From contig DIUH01000226.1 of NCBI GenBank assembly GCA_002428205.1, positions 1-7,947 of the forward strand: a stretch of 7,947 nt of DNA, in the 5' to 3' direction. Made by a program: the position numbers and the translations under genes. Positions 6,421-7,947 of the stretch are shown here, one piece after another (within the stretch, counting starts at the first letter, position 1; the number at the start of each line of letters is the position of its first letter). The notes beneath the pieces were generated by a model. It did not search any database. It was not told the DNA's origin and saw only the letters and a list, made by a program, of their open reading frames with translations. This DNA comes from Planctomycetaceae bacterium UBA6163 (GTDB lineage: Bacteria; Planctomycetota; Planctomycetia; Pirellulales; Pirellulaceae).

Positions 6421-6456
6421 TTTGGTCCTCACGACGAATTTCGTTGTGAGACCAAA
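6421..6456 (+). other. Stable hairpin directly after the pilin stop codon
   Basis: TTTGGTC (6421-6427) pairs with GACCAAA (6450-6456), then TCACGACGA (6429-6437) with TCGTTGTGA (6441-6449) through one G-U pair, leaving one bulged C and a 3-base loop. This gives about 16 base pairs. It starts on the base after the TGA and has no T-run. It more likely protects the pilin mRNA 3' end than terminates transcription, though partial termination is possible. Confidence 0.6.
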
Positions 6457-6462
6457 GAGCAG

Positions 6463-6521
6463 CCGCGCGGTTTCCCGCACGGAATAAGACAAACCGTTAT
6501 GAACAAAATGGTAAACCATTT
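6463..6521 (+). other. Two further small stem-loops in the pilin 3' region
   Basis: CCGCGCGG (6463-6470) faces CCGCACGG (6475-6482) with one C-A mismatch and a TTTC loop. AAATGG (6506-6511) pairs with CCATTT (6516-6521) around a TAAA loop. Together with the hairpin before and the terminator after, they give an untranslated region of about 170 bases made mostly of stems. Confidence 0.45.
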
Positions 6522-6546
6522 CTGTGCATTCCATGACGGTCTATGT

Positions 6547-6592
6547 CCCGTGGCTTCGATGCGTGTGAAGGTATCGAAGCCGCGGGTTTTTT
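6547..6592 (+). terminator. Intrinsic terminator of the pilin transcript
   Basis: CCCGTGGCTTCGAT (6547-6560) pairs along its whole length with ATCGAAGCCGCGGG (6573-6586), with a single T-G wobble. The loop is 12 bases and six T residues follow immediately (6587-6592). This is a textbook Rho-independent terminator and separates the pilin from the peptidase gene. Confidence 0.92.
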
Positions 6593-6693
6593 CATTCTGA
6601 ATCGACCAGACAGGTCACATCATTTGCTCTGCGTCGGACCATTCTTCACGCTCCACCGCTAAACTTTCCCTCCCGATTCCACCGAACCAAACC

Positions 6694-7251
6694 ATGCCTG
6701 AATTTTTTGACGCCGTAACGACCAACTGGCCCGTTTGGTTCGTCACGTTTGTACTTGTGGTTGCCGCTGTTATCGATGGCGCGATCCTGAAAGTGCCCAA
6801 TTGGTTAACCTTTCCGTTTATCATCAGCGGTTGGTGCTATGGCTTATTCGCCGCAGGACTTGCGGGATTGGGATACAGCCTGCTGGGAACCTTCGTCGGC
6901 ATGATGCTGCTGTTGTTGCTGCGAAATCGCGGCGGCATGGGAGCCGGCGACGTCAAATTGCTCGCCGGCGTCGGCGCGTGGCTCGGCACCATGGTCACCT
7001 TATACGCATTCGTCGCCACAGCGTTTGTCGGTGCCGCCATGGCGATTGTGATGATCGCCTGGACCGGCAACTGGACAAAACATTACGCCATGGCCCTGCA
7101 GATCATGCAGGAATGGAAAATGGTTCGCAACGCCGACAAGTTGGCCGCGATTGCTCGTGAACGCAAACCGAGGATGTTGTTGTTGCCTTACGGTATTCCG
7201 ATGGCTGTCGGCTCGATCATCTATTTTGCCATGGCCGGGATGTTGGTCTAA
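6694..7251 (+). CDS. A24-family prepilin peptidase (CpaA/TadV type)
   Basis: The 185-residue protein is an integral membrane aspartyl protease that would cleave the leader from Flp prepilin at the cytoplasmic face of the inner membrane. Both catalytic aspartates are visible: D28 in AAVIDGAILKVPNWLT, matching the family's D-x(6)-PN motif, and D86 in GGMGAGDVKLL, the GxGD motif. Predicted membrane segments lie near residues 13-31, 38-56, 58-76, 90-123 (probably two) and 163-184. A polar stretch at about 124-160 precedes the last helix. Size fits the short CpaA/TadV class, which lacks the N-terminal methylase domain of PilD. No clear ribosome binding site precedes ATG 6694. The gene has its own terminator downstream and sits behind the pilin terminator, so it is probably expressed separately and at a lower level. 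Confidence 0.93.
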   Translation: MPEFFDAVTTNWPVWFVTFVLVVAAVIDGAILKVPNWLTFPFIISGWCYGLFAAGLAGLGYSLLGTFVGMMLLLLLRNRGGMGAGDVKLLAGVGAWLGTMVTLYAFVATAFVGAAMAIVMIAWTGNWTKHYAMALQIMQEWKMVRNADKLAAIARERKPRMLLLPYGIPMAVGSIIYFAMAGMLV

Positions 7252-7285
7252 GTCGCGTCAAGCGGCACTTTTTCGAATAAACCAG

Positions 7286-7323
7286 AGTCGCGGTTGACCA
7301 CGTCGGTCGATCGCGACTTTTTT
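7286..7323 (+). terminator. Intrinsic terminator of the prepilin peptidase gene
   Basis: AGTCGCGGTTGACC (7286-7299) pairs with GGTCGATCGCGACT (7305-7318) over 14 base pairs including two G-U pairs, with a 5-base loop. The stem closes into a run of six T residues (7318-7323). It begins 34 bases after the peptidase stop. Confidence 0.9.
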
Positions 7324-7473
7324 CGTTTGTCGATCCTCGACGACTTTTGCTCAACGGTTATAGCCAGCATGCCGAAGATAACGGTATCGCGGATTGATGC
7401 GATTACGCCACGGCAATTTCCGTGCGCAGGCGTCGCCAATATCCGTTCGTAAAACTTTGGTCGCATGTATCCT

Positions 7474-7480
7474 GGGGGGA
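7474..7480 (+). promoter_or_regulatory. Ribosome binding site that sets the start of the last gene
   Basis: GGGGGGA lies 6 bases before ATG 7487. It supports that start over the ATG at 7394, which would add 31 residues in front of a well-formed signal peptide. Confidence 0.6.
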
Positions 7481-7486
7481 TTCGCG

Positions 7487-7807
7487 ATGTTACGTCATCT
7501 GGTTTTGGCTGCCGTATTGATCGGCTGCTGTGCTTCGACCCAATCCGCCCAGGCCGATCAACGGGCTTATGGACAGAATTGGGGCGGCACCAACGGCTCC
7601 GTCGACTGGAACCGTTTCTATCACTATCCTTACGTCTACTATCCGCAAAACTTTTACGGGCCCGAGTACTACAAGAGTGCCGACAGCCTCTATCACCGCT
7701 ATCCTGCGGAAATGCGGATTCCGGTCTACAACAAACGATGGCACAATGAATATCCGTCGCCGCGACGGTTTCACTCAGGCCACCACTTCATTCTGGACGT
7801 GTTCTAG
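7487..7807 (+). CDS. Small Tyr/His-rich secreted protein of unknown function
   Basis: The protein is 106 residues from ATG 7487. Residues 1-23 form a signal peptide with hydrophobic core LVLAAVLIG and a signal peptidase I site after AQA. An overlapping lipobox LIGC (Cys at 14) makes a lipoprotein possible instead. The mature part (about 83 residues) is extremely aromatic: about 13 Tyr, 5 Phe, 3 Trp and 6 His. Motifs are YGQNWGG, DWNRFYHYPYVYYPQNF, YPAEMRIPVYNKRWHNEYP and a C-terminal GHHFILDVF. I recall similar short proteins in planctomycetes, sometimes labelled calmodulin-binding, but I cannot verify that name and see no calmodulin-binding helix here. No catalytic motif is visible. Isolated by a terminator upstream and a hairpin downstream, it appears to be a single-gene unit, with no evidence linking it to the pilus genes. 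Confidence 0.85.
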   Translation: MLRHLVLAAVLIGCCASTQSAQADQRAYGQNWGGTNGSVDWNRFYHYPYVYYPQNFYGPEYYKSADSLYHRYPAEMRIPVYNKRWHNEYPSPRRFHSGHHFILDVF

Positions 7808-7863
7808 TCGGTCGCTTCGACGATCGAACGGGCGACAGGGTAAGATTAAGCCTGCACTTGGTT

Positions 7864-7896
7864 TTGTCGATCACACAATTTTGTCGTGATCGACAA
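7864..7896 (+). terminator. Perfect hairpin after the last gene, possible terminator
   Basis: TTGTCGATCAC (7864-7874) and GTGATCGACAA (7886-7896) are perfect inverted repeats of 11 bases with an 11-base loop. Only TT follows, so it is a T-poor terminator or a 3'-end structure about 57 bases after the stop. Confidence 0.5.
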
Positions 7897-7922
7897 TTCG
7901 CCAATGCAGTGATTAATTGCAG

Positions 7923-7947
7923 TGCCCGATTCTGATCATGCCCGATT
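7923..7947. repeat. Short direct repeat at the window edge
   Basis: TGCCCGATT occurs at 7923-7931 and again at 7939-7947, and TGCAGTG occurs at 7905-7911 and 7918-7924. These may be chance or the beginning of a repeat array or binding-site cluster beyond the edge. Confidence 0.3.

Noticed and set aside
6214..6534. Minus-strand open frame of 106 codons over the pilin region
   Set aside because: It lies antisense to the Flp pilin and its 3' hairpins; no ribosome binding site or domain.
6499..6600. 33-codon frame starting at ATG 6499
   Set aside because: It reads straight through the pilin terminator stem and T-run and has no ribosome binding site.

Overview
The window (about 57% G+C by eye) most resembles a planctomycete, probably Pirellulaceae (Rhodopirellula and relatives). 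This rests on protein style: Gly/Pro/Met-rich secreted proteins, a DUF11 lipoprotein, a short Tyr-rich secreted protein and a Flp pilin beginning MKSFATKIVDFLKEEDGPTA. The lineage is inferred from remembered family resemblance, not from a marker gene. All seven convincing protein genes plus the short pilin gene read on the + strand.

Layout. (1) 1-3819, envelope cluster. A 5'-truncated Met/Gly/Pro-rich protein (1-1233) is followed by a long hairpin, then by a secreted paralogue of its core domain (1410-2264), then by a Cys-containing DUF11 lipoprotein (2353-3819). The two paralogues share a core ending in VTKVIYLPDP / VTRVIYLEDP and then AIIR(L/I)G. (2) 3948-4709, a protein with a class I SAM-methyltransferase fold and an odd lipoprotein-like N-terminus. 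(3) 4862-5839, an NAD-dependent nucleotide-sugar epimerase/decarboxylase of the extended SDR family. (4) 5840-6693, a 400-base leader region, a 59-residue Flp-type pilin gene (6241-6420), a 3' region with several stem-loops, and a textbook intrinsic terminator. (5) 6694-7251, an A24-type prepilin peptidase (CpaA/TadV), closed by a second strong terminator. (6) 7487-7807, a small Tyr/His-rich secreted protein, with a hairpin downstream.

How the genes fit together. The pilin and prepilin peptidase form an obvious functional pair: the substrate and the processing enzyme of a Tad/Flp (type IVb) pilus. A strong terminator separates them, so the abundant pilin mRNA and the peptidase mRNA are probably separate units. 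The rest of the Tad machinery is not in the window. The first three genes look like a cell-surface module. The sugar-nucleotide enzyme could feed envelope polysaccharide, but nothing links it directly to its neighbours.

No rRNA, tRNA, CRISPR, transposase or phage gene was recognised. The most unusual items are the tandem paralogues next to a Cys-rich DUF11 lipoprotein, an exact in-frame 15-bp duplication in that lipoprotein's signal peptide, the structured 3' region of the pilin transcript, and the apparently exported methyltransferase-like protein.
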